A stretch of 64,000 nt of DNA from Colias croceus (GCF_905220415.1 NC_059537.1:13616093-13680092), one strand, 5' to 3'; numbered from the stretch's first letter, positions 43,622-56,084 are shown. The notes: a model not told the origin generated them from the letters alone. Program-made: numbers and translations.

Positions 43622-44572
43622 GTGAGTACTAATCGTAAAACTTGTAAGTAACAATAAAAAAAATTAAGCGTCGTCATTTATAATAGAATTTTTCTCGAAT
43701 GGCAATTTCGTTATTACACTCTAAACAGTTCTTTTTTAACCTTATATTATTTGATAGACACAACTATGAGTTTATTGATAAACTAAAGTTTTAATCGTAA
43801 TATTAATAAACTTTGTCAATGGGTCAATGAACTCTGTGTTTTACTTTGATTTTATTTAACAATATGCAGGTAGGTAGAAATTTATAAATACTTGTGCAGA
43901 ATCTCAATGTCTCGTAAACTGCTTTTTACCGGGTTGTTATGTGCGTACGAGATCATAGAATTAATAGGCTTTAGGTAATATAATTTTTATATGTACCTAC
44001 CTTTGTCAAATCACTTAAACATGTAAAAATTATTGCGAGAAATAATTTTTGCAATTTTATGATTTTCTTTCGCGTAAAGAAGAGATAAGAAACGATTAAA
44101 GGGATTTAATTTGCTTATACACATCGAACAAATACAGGCTTGTTTTCTAAATAAAGATTAAGACAGGTAATATATTATGTTATGTGTACCTATGTAGATT
44201 TTTTTAAAGTATCTAAAAATTTACAAAGTGCTTAGGTATGGAATCGATTTTAAAACATAATAACAAAATAATCTTGTTATGTTGATTATCTATAACCGGA
44301 AAATTTATAAAACCAGTGGAATTGTATATTATTCATTAATATTTGCATAGTTTTGGTTAATGACGTCATAAAACTTCGCAATCAAATACTAATTGATACT
44401 CATTAAAAATATGAGAAAGTTCATTGAAAGGATTCATTCGAAAATAGTAATAATATTTTATATTTTATTTTATAGGTATATTGTGTAATAATTAAAGTAT
44501 GATACATTTTTAATTAACAATAATTGGTTTGTGTAGATAAAATTTAATTAAAAAAAAATATTTAAAAAATAT
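43622..44572. other. Start of the intron after transporter exon B
   Basis: AT-rich; nothing recognised. Confidence 0.4.
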
Positions 44573-44627
44573 ATACCGGCCAAATAATTGAGAAATGCCT
44601 CCTTTTTTTGGGTGTCGGTAAAAATGG
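44573..44627 (-). repeat. Fragment of the AACCGACTTCAAA repeat
   Basis: ATACCGGCCAAATAATTGAG and CCTCCTTTTTTTGGGTGTCG correspond to the reverse complement of 10256-10300. Partial copy. Confidence 0.5.
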
Positions 44628-45337
44628 ACATTGATTTTTATTAATTAAGCAAATAAAGAATTTTTAAATGGATACGAGATTTGAGGTACCTACCTAATAA
44701 AAGATGAGAAATTCGAAATAGTAAACTTTCATATTTTGTTAGCACATAAATGGCAAGATAAAGATTATTTTAACATGGAAATAAAATAACGGTACCTGTT
44801 TCTAGAAAATATGAATATAATATTTCTTAGAAACACCCAACTATCTCTTTTATGGATTAATTAATGAATGATAACAAGAACATTATTCGTCTAATTAAGA
44901 TCATTTAAGGCTTAGAAGTGTTAATAATTAAATTAATATTGTACAAAAAACCTGTTTCAAATTACTTGTAAACTTCAAAATTTTAATGGAAATACTGACG
45001 TCCTAGTCTTTTAATTCACTAAAAATAAAAATAGTTTCAAAATCTAGCTTTCTATTAATAATTATACTTTTTGATCATGAAATTGAAAAATGAAAATATT
45101 AAGTTCTGTACCTACCTGCATTTATAGTTATTATGAATCATCTAGAAATATGCTTAGGTACACCTATACCCATATAAAAATCCTCATAAAAAGTCTTAAG
45201 TTGCATAAGAAATTAAGAACCTACAAATATTTTTCATAATCGAAGTGCTGGGCATCGTACGTAAAATTTTCATAACGTGAATGTTTGTTTCAAATTAAAT
45301 TCCAATGGAAGTCTTTTTATTCTTCCTGTATGAACAC
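44628..45337. other. Intron sequence, nothing recognised
   Basis: AT-rich. Confidence 0.4.
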
Positions 45338-45340
45338 TAA

Positions 45341-45557
45341 GGCTGGTTGCAGAGCTTGACCGACCGTCAGTGCGTACCGTCGGTCCTGACGATACGCATC
45401 AACAATTGTATGAATATGACACTAATGCGCATGACAATACGCGTGCGTATGGTCGGTCTAGCTATGAACGGTTTTATGAATTTCCATACATAATATGACA
45501 AGCGCGACCGACGTAGGTACCTACGCACTGATGGTCGGTCAAGCTCTGCAACCAGCC
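45341..45557. mobile_element. Harbinger-type MITE (217 bp, TAA target duplication)
   Basis: GGCTGGTTGCAGAGCTTGAC and GTCAAGCTCTGCAACCAGCC are perfect inverted ends, continuing through CGACCGTCAGTGCGTA with one mismatch. TAA lies at 45338-45340 and 45558-45560. GGTCGGTC/GACCGACC sites are repeated inside. The minus-strand 68-codon frame is a shadow. Confidence 0.85.
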
Positions 45558-45560
45558 TAA

Positions 45561-46282
45561 GTGAATTTTCCATTCAATATGACATAACATCTTATTTTTT
45601 TATCAAAAAAAGCTTCGAATACGTCATACTTGTTGTTTTGTATCAAGAAAAAATGAATTACTGTTTTTAGATCGCGATGCGAATATATTATAATATGTAT
45701 TTATTCGGACTCAGCGTTTCCTTTTGAACTATAGGGTACCTAATAATATGTAAAATATACATTTGGCTATAAATAGATTTTAATGAAATTGTAAATATTT
45801 CTGGAACTGTTAATTTTTATGGAAAAAATAGGTATTGCAGGTATGGTAGGTATTTGGTTATATTATAAGAAATGATTTGACCTGAAGATGAAGCAAGGTT
45901 GCAGTAGAACATAATCGTGACAAATGAGTCACTAATATGTAACAGAATTAACTAGATAACCCTGCTAACCTGCTATCTAGTATCTGAATAAATAAATGTA
46001 TATATGCATAGTTAATTTATTGTAAATATAACATAAATTGACATTGTATCCACAGAATACATAATAGTAGCTAAACGCTACAGAACGGACACTCTCCGCC
46101 TCCCGCCAAAATTAAACACTTACCTCACCCCGCACGATCAGACATGTTATGGTACCCATTTCCCCGCAAGGACGATACCAACGACGTCTTAGACGAAACG
46201 CAACGAAGATTGACAACATTAATCAAATTGACATAAAGTAATTTTATTATTTTGGATTTGTGATTATCGTTTTTCGTAGAAA
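45561..46282. other. Flank of the THAP-like frame
   Basis: AT-rich, then a GC-richer patch at 46085-46215 (CTCTCCGCCTCCCGCC, CCTCACCCCGCACGATCAGA) that could be a promoter for the THAP-like start codon at 46283. Confidence 0.3.
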
Positions 46283-46378
46283 ATGGTTAAATATTGTGCT
46301 GTTTACGGATGTATTTCAGCAGAAAAACGCGAATTTTTTTTTACGCTAGTCACAAATGTGCCAACCATAAAGCGTTAA
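46283..46378 (+). pseudogene. N terminus of a THAP-type zinc-finger protein, cut short
   Basis: ATG 46283 opens MVKYCAVYGCISAEKREFFF, then TLVTNVPTIKR and TAA (46376-46378). MVKYCAVYGC has the first Cys pair and the spacing of a THAP DNA-binding domain, seen in P-element transposases and many host proteins. The expected Phe-Pro, Trp and later Cys/His do not follow; the frame enters unrelated sequence after FFF. Either the real exon is interrupted by an insertion or this is a dead fragment. Confidence 0.45.
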
Positions 46379-47910
46379 CACTCACATTTGCAGTCTCTAC
46401 AGTGTGACTGTCAAAACAATCATTTTGTATGGAGTGTCCGGGGTGTGATTGTATCATTCTAACACGCGTATTGATGCTAGCTTCAGTTTTTCGTGTTTAA
46501 ACGATAGGTACGTTATTCACTTTTTTAGAATACTATTTACGTAGTTTAAATCTTATATGCGACCTAATTAGTATTTTTTGCGAGCAAGCCCACGAGAGTC
46601 ATTCTAACTTTTCACGAAATTTAAATAACCATCTTATACGGCTTATGGCAAATTGAAATAATTTAAATAAACAGTTCCACAAAATAATAAAAAATTTTCA
46701 AATATTCATCCAAATTTATCAATACAGTATATATCGGCGTTAATACACTTCATTATAAATGAAGTATGATAGGTATTATAATAACAGCTCATGTTTCTAA
46801 AACTTAACTAAATACATACTTAGCTATAGAGATTAAAATGGAGGTAGATCTGAACAACTAATATTAAGGACGTAGGCAAAATTGTTAAACAAATTTACCC
46901 TTAAGCCCATATCATACAGTGACCCTTTCAGCCAGTGTGATTAATTATTATTAAAGCGGGGACCAAACATGCTTACGACCAACAAAGCTCGTTTATGATA
47001 AATTTGCTGAATATTATACGTATATATGACTCAGTAGGTAGCTCGTCTAGAGTTATATCATAGAGGAAGTCTAATATAAGAATTCAAGTTAACAAAAAAA
47101 TTCAATAAAAGACTGCTCCTTAAAAAATATCAGCATTTTTTGATAATACCGATGCTTTAACGTAATTTATTCATTGGAATGATTAGATACATCATTCCCA
47201 TAACTACTGTTTTATTTCTCACTCCCATCTTCCCGGTATTACAACTAGGATATATAATTAATAATATTATTATGTAGCAATTAATACAATTAAATGAAAT
47301 CTGGTCAGTGTTTCTGGCGTAAAAGTGTAATCGCATTTGTCCCATCATCAATTAATGGCGGACACCGTTTTACGAGCCTCTTGAATGAGTTTTCTCGATC
47401 CTAAGCCCGCTTATCCTTACCATTATTCGTTTGTCTCTATGGTACCTAAATCATTTCTCCTTTCTTTAAATTGACATGTGTACCTAATGAGAAAATCAAA
47501 CCAAATGAATTCGAAAAAGAAACGTCATCTTTAATCCAACACTTTGTGCCTTCACCGATTTACATATTATGCTACACGTGGCTACACATAATTTTTTAAC
47601 ATGCAACCTTTTTTGTCGCCAATAAATCTGCGTTCCAAATTCGAATTGAAAAATTAAAAAAAAAAGTTTCCCGCTCTGACCCGCCGCTTGCGATATATTT
47701 TCCGACGCAAAAAGTTCGTACTGTTCGTATAAATCTAACCCTCACCTGCGCGTGTATACTGAAAGGCGGATATTTGATAAACCCAAGCGTGCTCGATATT
47801 AAAAGCGCTGAGCTGTGAACTTTTAAGCGGTGCAAATGTTCTAAATTTTTTATCTGTGGAGTTATTCAGTATATAAAAATGTGACTTACATTGATGTTAA
47901 TAATGTATTT
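46379..47910. other. Non-coding, with one GC-rich patch
   Basis: 47670-47840 is less AT-rich (CCCGCTCTGACCCGCCGCTT, CCTCACCTGCGCGTGTATAC) and has no recognisable domain in any frame. Possibly a promoter or an old repeat. The rest is AT-rich. Confidence 0.3.
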
Positions 47911-48090
47911 TTAAGCTATTGCATAGCTTCTGTCGCGGGCTTTGAGCGCGGGGACCGAATCCAGAAATTCCGTAACGAAAAAACCTCACGCTCCTCACTC
48001 CGACGGGCGGAGGTGTGGCTTGAAAGTTGAAAGCATGCTATGCAATAGCTTTACCGCGGCAGTCCCCGAGTGCCGCGTCTTTTCTTTTTT
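47911..48090 (+). repeat. Dispersed GC-rich repeat F, copy 3
   Basis: Same blocks as 19479-19652 (AAGCTATTGCATAGCTT to CCCCGAGTGCCGCGTCTTTT) with a small duplication (GAAAGTTGAAAGCATG). Confidence 0.7.
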
Positions 48091-48202
48091 TAATAACATT
48101 AAACTTACCGATTCATATTTTAGCAACATAAAAGATTGACCTATTGAATTTGCTTAGTTCTGATTACACTTTGCATATTGTTAAAAAATAGGCTAGTCCT
48201 AA

Positions 48203-49660
48203 CCTCGTAACGCCCAGGCTATTTTTACCAAACATTGGCTTGCAGCCCAAGTACCTTTTAAAAGGTGCACATGGTGCGGACCCAGAGGTGAGAAATCTAA
48301 AAAAGTGCCTTATTATTTCCGTATGAGCGTGGGATTTTTTCTGCATGTAAATGTATGTCAGTGGAAGGTTTTGAGACACTAAATAACCCCAAATTCGTTA
48401 TTCTTTATTTAGGCATATGGGCTTTAGTTTAATGTATTACAAAACCCGATTTCGCAAAATTCGTATTTTTGGAATGATTGATTAGCGGTAGACAATATAG
48501 GGTTTAATTTAAATTTAAAAAAACAATGAACATAAATATTTGGATTAATACATGTCTTCCAAAATTTTAATGACCAAAAACATATCTCACACTTACAATC
48601 TGAGAAAAAAATATCAATTTTTGAACAATAATATGATCATTATTTTCTGTACTTATTATTTTTAAAGGCTAGTTTATCACGTGTTTTAGGATTTCTATCA
48701 GAAGAAATCCAATTCCAACAGATGACAGAAGCAAAAATTAACAAGTTTCTAAATTGGACCCAAAAACACTATATAATAGCAACCCATATACATTTTAAAA
48801 TCAGAATGATAGTAGGTAAATTGACATAATATTTCTATAGAACTTTTAAATACTTAATTTTGGAAATAAGAGTTGGTTTTTAATAAAAAAAACTATTATT
48901 TTCAGATTCTTCAGAACTGGAAGAGCTTTCTTGGTTTTGGTTTATGTTGTAATCCTCATCTCCAAATAGTTCATACTTTTCTATATCTGACTGATTTAAG
49001 CTTCATCTATTTGCTCATCTCTCATTGGGTTACCTGAAAAGGATAGGTACTAAAAGATTCTGTAACAGACTAAATATTTTACTTTATATTATGAAGGAGA
49101 AAACGGTCTTAATCATAAGTTGCAAAGGCAAATCAAATTGATTAGTGGTTTATTCCCTTATACCTTTTAAAATCCAATAATATGTTAATACTCTTATACC
49201 TTCTAAAAGGTATCCAGATTTTACGAGGTTATTTTACACGCATAGTCTTTATTTTCGCGTAAATCTAAATGTAATTATAATATTTACCTATTTGTCAACA
49301 AGCAGAGTAAGATACTCTCAGTTAAAAACCTAAAATTGCATCAATAATCATGGATTGAACTTACCACGTCCTCTAGTCAGTCAAGATGACCAGACTTTTC
49401 GCCGGAAATTACATATATTTTATTTTTCTATTGGCACTATTGCTTAACCATAGACAAAAACATACTTTCCAGTAGCCGGATAAAAAACAGTAATTAGATT
49501 TGGCGCGTAATTTAAAATGTTACGGCGTTTTCAAATCAGATACTGTCAGATACCTTTAAAAAGGTACCGAGGGCGTTTATGTCATAAAGTTGGATAACAG
49601 CTTGGGCCGGTACCACTATCGAGCTGCATGCCTTTTAATAGGTATCTGGGCGTTACGAGG
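48203..49660. mobile_element. CTAA-flanked DNA transposon, probably piggyBac-like, decayed
   Basis: Ends CCTCGTAACGCCCAG and the reverse complement of CTGGGCGTTACGAGG are perfect 15-bp inverted repeats, flanked by CTAA at 48199-48202 and 49661-49664. ACCTTTTAAAAGGT-like palindromes recur near both ends (about 48253, 49161, 49197, 49552 and 49630). An acidic Ser-rich transposase-like N terminus remains on the minus strand. CTAA is a known minor variant of the TTAA target, and ends beginning CCT fit piggyBac. Confidence 0.6.
48893..49025 (-). pseudogene. Acidic N terminus of a piggyBac-like transposase, frameshifted
   Basis: ATG at 49025 opens MRDEQIDEA then stops. With a one-base shift it continues LNQSDIEKYELFGDEDYNIN, then a QESSSSSEESEN run. 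Acidic, Ser-rich starts of this kind precede the DDD catalytic core in piggyBac transposases. The core is missing. Confidence 0.4.
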
Positions 49661-49664
49661 CTAA

Positions 49665-50221
49665 GCGTAGTTGAAAAATAAATGATATACCATTTTATTT
49701 TATTTTTTTCGATGTCAATGCATGTATAAGACTCAAAAATTTTTCCACAAGAGAAACTAATTCCGATAGATTGAGATAACAATCAAAATTCAAACGAATT
49801 CGCTTTTAACGAAGCGGTAACTGAAGTAGAATTGCAAAGATTTGATGACACGCCATTACATCACTAATACTGATGTATTGTGCCTTCCAAGTTCTCGTTT
49901 GTCTAAATGGAAAAGCTAAGCATTGTTTTTGTAAGAGGTGAGATTGTTGCGAAGTTTATTTCTCAATTTATGTGAACATAATTTTTACTTCTAAATAATA
50001 ATTAATTATTGGAAAAATTAGATGTTTTGATATTTTTCTTGAATGATTGGCCTGGAGAGTACCTCTTGTACCTGGAGAGTCAAATTTCATAGTACACATT
50101 TCTCCGACTAAAATAATAATATGAATGATTCAATTGTTACGTAGTTGAAGAAAGTTGGAAGAAAATTAATTGAAGACCTGCTGGACGCCACATAAAAAAC
50201 TACCGAAAAGAGTTCGCATCA
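49665..50221. other. AT-rich stretch, nothing recognised
   Basis: Only a short repeat (CCTGGAGAGT twice at about 50051 and 50072). Confidence 0.35.
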
Positions 50222-50225
50222 TTAA

Positions 50226-50551
50226 CAGGTTCACTGTCCACAGACCAAATATGGTCTGTAGAGTATATAGCACTACTAGTCCACAGACCATATGTGGTCT
50301 GGTCGTCCATACGATTTCCAGGCTGTTTTTAACAGTGAACGTGGAGAGATCGTCATTTATTTCACGTGGACTTGACAGAACATAACCTATATACCAAATA
50401 GTGTCGGGACATAGGTAACAGATTTCTTTTTTTTCTTTCTTTCTTTCTTTCTTTCATGTACCGTTTTATCATAAATAATTGCTGGACGGACATAAAAACA
50501 TAACTGGACGTGTGGAACAATTCTCACTCTATAAGCTGGACAGTGAACCTG
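50226..50551. mobile_element. MITE with TTAA target duplication and internal palindromes (326 bp)
   Basis: CAGGTTCACTGTCCA and TGGACAGTGAACCTG are perfect 15-bp ends. TTAA lies at 50222-50225 and 50552-50555. Inside are two similar palindromes (ACAGACCAAATATGGTCTGT and ACAGACCATATGTGGTCTG) and a (CTTT)n tract at about 50428-50455. The 71-codon frame across it is not a gene. Confidence 0.8.
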
Positions 50552-50555
50552 TTAA

Positions 50556-51340
50556 ATTTCAAGTTAACTACATTTTTCGATTGCCTCAATCTTTAGCAAG
50601 GACTAAGATGTAACCGAAACACCAGTAGGTACATGCCATTCCATGGATGTCTCTGTTTATTTCATTCAGTGTCCTTCCTGTATCTTTTCCTTTTACAACT
50701 CAATACACACCTAACCATGGTTACGGAATTTTAGGAGCAACTTTTGTCTCCGCAACTATTTTTTCTAACCTTCAGATATCATAAAAAAAACATAATATTC
50801 TCATTCATATCAAATTAAAACCTATTAAAACAAGCTTAGATGTTAAATTAAACTAAACTTAGAAACATTCTCAAGGGAAAAAGATAAGGAAGAATTAAAA
50901 TACTAACATTGAATATCATTGAGATATAAAGTAGAAGTGGTAATAACTAGATTGCTGGCTATTTAGGTTATCAAATATACCTGAGAATAATGTTAACAAT
51001 TATTGTGTTTTATCTGTTTATTTAAGTAATATTCCATTAATTTATTGATAAGACACTAATTTTAGTGCCTTATTAAACTGTAATAAAATTAGCCGAATTA
51101 TTTAATTTTAAAGTAATTAAAATAATTTGTCAATAAAATCGAGGTATTATGGAAACAAAATTGTATTCATAGAAAAAAATACTACAATCCAACCAATTAT
51201 ATCAGATCCATTCTAAATGTAACAAGATATTATTGACTAGTTAATTAAAAGACGATCATTAAAAATCTAAGATAATATCTGTAACTGTTACTATATTATT
51301 ATACTTTTCTCATTGATTTATTTGTTTACATCTTTATAGA
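50556..51340. other. AT-rich stretch, nothing recognised
   Basis: No frame or repeat that I can support. Confidence 0.4.
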
Positions 51341-51430
51341 TAATCTAAAACCTGATAGATGTGTGTGTGATACGTGCGCGTGTGTGGGTGAGTCTATAAC
51401 TATATATATGTATATGTGTTTGTGTTTGTT
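51341..51430. repeat. GT-rich microsatellite region
   Basis: GATGTGTGTGTGATACGTGC and TATATATATGTATATGTG: imperfect (GT)n and (TA)n. Confidence 0.6.
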
Positions 51431-51479
51431 TACACATCGCTTTCCTTAAATTAATATCTATATTCTATAGTTACTAATA

Positions 51480-51640
51480 ACATGAATAAGTTTTTGTGTA
51501 GGTATTTGTATGCACGCGCAAATCGTAGAACTACCGGACCGAATTCAAAAATTCTTTCACTGTAGGCTATGTAGGTGATCCCTGAGTACCTAATGTCGTT
51601 TTTAAAGGTAACTACGAGATCGAAGGCGTACCGCTAGTCA
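51480..51640. repeat. Diverged Helitron-like repeat
   Basis: AGTTTTTGTGTAGG...GCACGCGCAAATCGTAGAAC followed by ACCGGACCGAATTCAAAAAT resembles a decayed HelB core. Confidence 0.35.
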
Positions 51641-52581
51641 ATTACACCGTCAGTTTGTACCCTTGTCATTCATAGATAAATACTGCCATACCTTTATTAC
51701 GGCAGTGTTTCATTCACTCAAATCGGAATGCCTAAAACAGTTCTTTGGGCTAATCTTCCTGCAATCAGATTCCGACTGTGGCAGGATAAGCTTGACGAAG
51801 GTAAGGATAATTGTATTACTGGAGAAAAGAGTTGTTTTTTCTGATAAAAGCTTTCATTGCAAATTTCATCTTTATGTGTTTTAAAATTTGAATCCAGTTC
51901 ATTATCCAAATTTGTTTAGGAGTTAAAACATAGGCAATAAGCATAACTATTGATAGATAGACAGATAGACTGAGCTACGACCGCCATGGTATTTTTAGTT
52001 GGTAGCTTTTGCATATGTGCCTATGTCATTTTTCTGTTTGTTAACCATAAAATTTGTGTATTATCACAGACACATGTAATGAAAAACAATTAACGCATTC
52101 CATAGACCAAAAAATGTTTTAAAAATGTCTAAAAATGATACGATTTCTATTAAAATTAAAAAAAAAACTTGAGCGATGTCAAGGGACATCCGGGTGGAAC
52201 AAAGTGAAGTTAGAGAAAGACAGACAGAGAACCACGCGCACGCCGCACGGCTTACAACTCAAGCAAAAAGTAAAGTGACAACTTTTCGTAAGAATTTTTT
52301 CCGTTTAGCCCCCTTTCACAACGCGCGATAAGGAACTTCGTTCCAAAACTTTTAATATATTTTACGTCATACGATACGATATTTTGTTTTAACAAAACTG
52401 TGACTACAATAATAATTGCCGTTCAATAGATACCGCGAATTGCTTTCCAAACAGAATCTAAGTTAGAAATTCGATTTAAATTCGAGTACGCTCACAGATT
52501 GTAGCTCTATGGACCAGAAATTGAATAAAGTTTTGTCAAACTGATATACAGTTAATCGAATGCTGTTGAATTTTGAATAGA
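51641..52581. other. Unassigned, includes an open frame and a GC-rich patch
   Basis: 51705-51850 is open on the + strand (IGMPKTVLWANLPAIRFRLW) with no domain I recognise; its other-frame shadows explain two 60-70-codon frames. 52200-52300 is less AT-rich (ACCACGCGCACGCCGCACGG) and could be a promoter. No gene called. Confidence 0.3.
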
Positions 52582-52735
52582 ACTAGGTTTCCGCGGCTTC
52601 GTTCGCTTTGTCAAAAACTTAACAAATTATACACTAAACCTCGAACCACTCTGTCTATTAAAAAAACGCGCATAAGAATTCCTTGCGTAGCGTAGGTTTA
52701 AAGAACTAAGTATATAATATAAAAGGGCAGACAGC
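52582..52735 (-). mobile_element. Helitron-like element HelA, copy 3
   Basis: ACTAGGTTTCCGCGGCTTCG, CTTTGTCAAAAACTTAACAA and AAAAAACGCGCATAAG follow the family order. Confidence 0.5.
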
Positions 52736-53595
52736 GGGAATAATACTATGTACCTACATAAATTGAGGAAATTAAAAAAAATACAAATTGAATTTTCTTT
52801 TTAAAATATAGGTACTTTTTGTCTATTGCAATCTTTTCTAATTAATATTCGAAATTAAAATTGAAGCGATTTTTTTTAACTACTTTAATTAGTAGCAATC
52901 TCATTTAAAATATCTATTAAAATATTTATTATTTTGTAATTGATTTGCTTTGGATGTGATTGAATTGATGAAATAATTGAAAAAAAAACCAATCGCAGTA
53001 AACGTTACAGAAACCTAGTATAGTTAGGTACCTAATTATTTAAAAAAATTGTTATAGATATAATATCTCTTGTAGAATTCTATGGAATTATCAACAACTA
53101 CAAATTTTCTCTGATAGGCAAGATGTTCAATCTTTACTCATAAATGAAAAAAATAATGGAAATAACATTTTTTCATATACACATTTCAAAAAACACAATA
53201 ACATAGACACGACGGTTGACTAAACTAGGTACAGGTAAATAATAAAAAAAAATCTATCTGTTAAACTTATAAGAATGTTTAACAATTAAGAAAAATTAGA
53301 ATCCACCACAGATTCAAAATTCAAGTAAATAAACGACGCGTGCAGCAGTAAATTTGTCACAGAACTCTCTATGTGTTAATGAACAACGAAATGAAAATTC
53401 CAACACCAAAATGCAAGGCTAGGTTTACTAAATTAAAGTGTCCCTGAAGCGGGTGTACTATGCAAGTTGCAACCCGTGTTATTTAATTTTACAATGAAAC
53501 TAGTGTTTTATAAACTGTCACCACGTTAATTCATAGTGTTCGAAATTTGGTAACAACGTTCTTACAAGTTTACTCAAAAACTACCTAATTGATCT
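52736..53595. other. AT-rich stretch, nothing recognised
   Basis: No frame or repeat that I can support. Confidence 0.4.
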
Positions 53596-53935
53596 ATACA
53601 TATAATAAAATCGTAGGAAAGTCAAAACTGTACATTGAATATTTTTTTAAAAGAATACCTGGGCCGTGATCTATAATCGATATAGAAGCCAAAAACATAG
53701 TTTTTAGAATTTTTGTCTGTTTGTCTGTTTGTCTGTATGTTTGTCCGAGCTAATCTCGAAAAGTACTGCATAGATTGACTTCAAATTTTGCATGAATATT
53801 ACTAACAGGTCGGGTGAGGCTATAGGCTACATATTATCAAGCTATCACCTACGGGGGAGGAGCTGTGAACCTTTATTTTTCTTACGTATTCCGTGTATTA
53901 CGACAGCGTACAATCTAAAGACTCATGTTTAAATG
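53596..53935 (+). mobile_element. Helitron-like element, HelD-related
   Basis: Starts TCTATACATATAATAAAATC, has AAGTCAAAACTGTACATTG, a GTCTGTTT run, and GCTAATCTCGAAAAGTACTG. Its right end is not clear and may extend into the tandem duplication that follows. Confidence 0.55.
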
Positions 53936-53971
53936 TTGGTTTCGAGTAAGCCATGCTATTATCTAGCTTTA

Positions 53972-54310
53972 CAAAATAAAAACTATGTCATTTACGTAAT
54001 TTGGGCAGAGAAACAGTTTAATGAATTTAGTAGTATAAAGACAAATTAGAAACAGCGCCATCTATTAAATGTTATAAAAATCAAATCAATTTACACGTTA
54101 ACTATTGGAAATTAATAATCAAATGACGCATATATAAATGTTGTTTGACAATATCTATATTGACACTATAAAAATTATGCCATTTAAGTAACTTGGGAAG
54201 AGAAACATAGCTTAAAGAATGTAAGTTGTATAATGTTAATTTTGTAACAGCGCCATCTATGAGATTTCGTAAAAATCAAATCAATTTACATGTTAACACT
54301 ACTGAACACA
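53972..54310. repeat. Diverged tandem duplication, period 195 bp
   Basis: AACAGCGCCATCTAT (54051 and 54246) and AAAATCAAATCAATTTACA (offset the same) occur twice with the same flanks (AAACTATGTCATTTACGTAA / AAATTATGCCATTTAAGTAA), showing two copies of about 195 bp. Confidence 0.65.
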
Positions 54311-54571
54311 ATGTTAAAAATTAATAATTTAAATATAATTATGTTATTTATTTATTTAACTCTTTAACCCATATCTTCCGTTCCCTATAAGATATATTTC
54401 GTGTAAATAATAAACTACATTTTTTTAAAGTGAGGGTAGATGTTTATTATTTTAAGTAAAAATAGACACCATTATCTACAGTTAATCTAATGATTGTGTT
54501 CCAAAGAGTATACTAATATATTGTTGCGTTCATTAGTTACAATTTTAAAAATCTTTGTGTTTTATAAATTT

Positions 54572-54722
54572 ACTAGCTTACCGCCCGCGGCTTCGTCCGC
54601 TTTGTCTAAAACCTAATAAATTATGTACTAAAACCTTCCTCTTGAATCAGTCTATCTATTAAAAAAACCGCATCAAAATCTGTTGCGAAGTTTTAAAGAT
54701 TTAAGCATACAAAGGGACAGGG
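54572..54722 (-). mobile_element. Helitron-like element HelA, copy 4
   Basis: ACTAGCTTACCGCCCGCGGC, TTTGTCTAAAACC, CCTTCCTCTTGAATCAGTC, AAACCGCATCAAAATCTG. Confidence 0.6.
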
Positions 54723-56016
54723 AGCATTAGTAATCATCCGCTTCGTCAATTTTTGACTGAAGTTAATGTCCAACGTCCAATGGTTCAATCATTGGAAGTA
54801 TTTCGGGAAATTTTGGAGGATATTTTTCAGGAAGGAGAGGAGGGGCAGCCAACCACATATCAAACTACTACGTTTTAGTACCGAAAAAACTTTTATTGCC
54901 AAATGAAACGTAAATTTTGCACTCACAACTTTACAAGTAATGTTTTTATTTTGACTTTGCGGTTATCTGATTATAATATTTATCGTTATGGCTATCGACG
55001 TACCGACCGTACTGGGATCAGAGTAGGTACATGATATACAGTTCATCATCCAGGATTGCTTAGAGCATTTTCACACTGAAAAAGATGTTTTCTTTGAATC
55101 GTAGTTGCTTCATTTATTTATTTTTAATCATTTTACATAATATGTTTTATATTTTATAAATATATCATTTTCATTATTTAAGTAGATAAAATAAATTATG
55201 TAACGGTTTTATAAGAAAACACATTATATTTGTTAGGCGACGGTGATTTCTTCCAGGCAAAAGATATTCATCAGCTCAATAAAATTGAACAGTATGTTGT
55301 TAGTTATTCTTTAGATTCACAATTGTAATGAGCATTTCCGCATGCAAGTTGTATCGTAGTTTAGATATATCATAGTTTTTACATATTAAAGTTCCAACAA
55401 AACCCTCAAATTTTTTAGTAGAGTTGAGCAAGATAATTTGAAAAATGTGCCGTGTTAAGTATTATAGAAAAGGTTAGTTCGTTGTTAATTATTATTTCTT
55501 CTTCATTTACATGTTGTTAGTAAAAATAAACTTTGACTAACAGTCAAAGTATATTTTAACTAATACTACTTAATATCTATTATACTTATGTTCAGTATTT
55601 ATCTGTATTATTATTGCTTGACAATTAATATATTTTCATGTCGTATATCAAATTATAAACATAAGTTTAAAATGTAATTAGCTGGATTTATTTTTACACA
55701 CTCACAGACTTATATTTTATGTTAAATGTTAAAAGAGTGTTAATATGTAGTGTAAATCATAATACATTTTTTCACAATTAAAAATAATCCTTTTTTCTGA
55801 TGGTGTTGGCATTGAATTAAACCGCGCTGTCGTTTCGTTCACAAAAAGTGATGTTATGAGGAGCATATTCTGTCCTCATATCATAAAAAATCTGTGCGAA
55901 AACAATAAACACGTGTGAGGCCCTCACGGCAGATCGGGGCGGTCTGACGCGAAGTGGGGACAGCGTTGTCACTGTATCGCTCTAGCCACGCTGGTCAACA
56001 GACTTATTCGTTAGTT
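54723..56016. other. Non-coding, becoming GC-rich from 55900
   Basis: AT-rich to about 55790. From about 55910 the sequence changes (CCTCACGGCAGATCGGGGCG, ACGCGAAGTGGGGACAGCG) and leads into the tandem repeat at 56085. No frame recognised. Confidence 0.35.
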
Positions 56017-56084
56017 CAGTTTTGTATTAAGACCGCTGCGCGCTGTGACAACCAACCCGTGAGACAACCAAACCCGGTCTCCCC

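Noticed and set aside
51663..51909. Overlapping frames on both strands
   Set aside because: No family recognised on either strand and no flanking splice signals beyond one weak GTAAGG; left unassigned.
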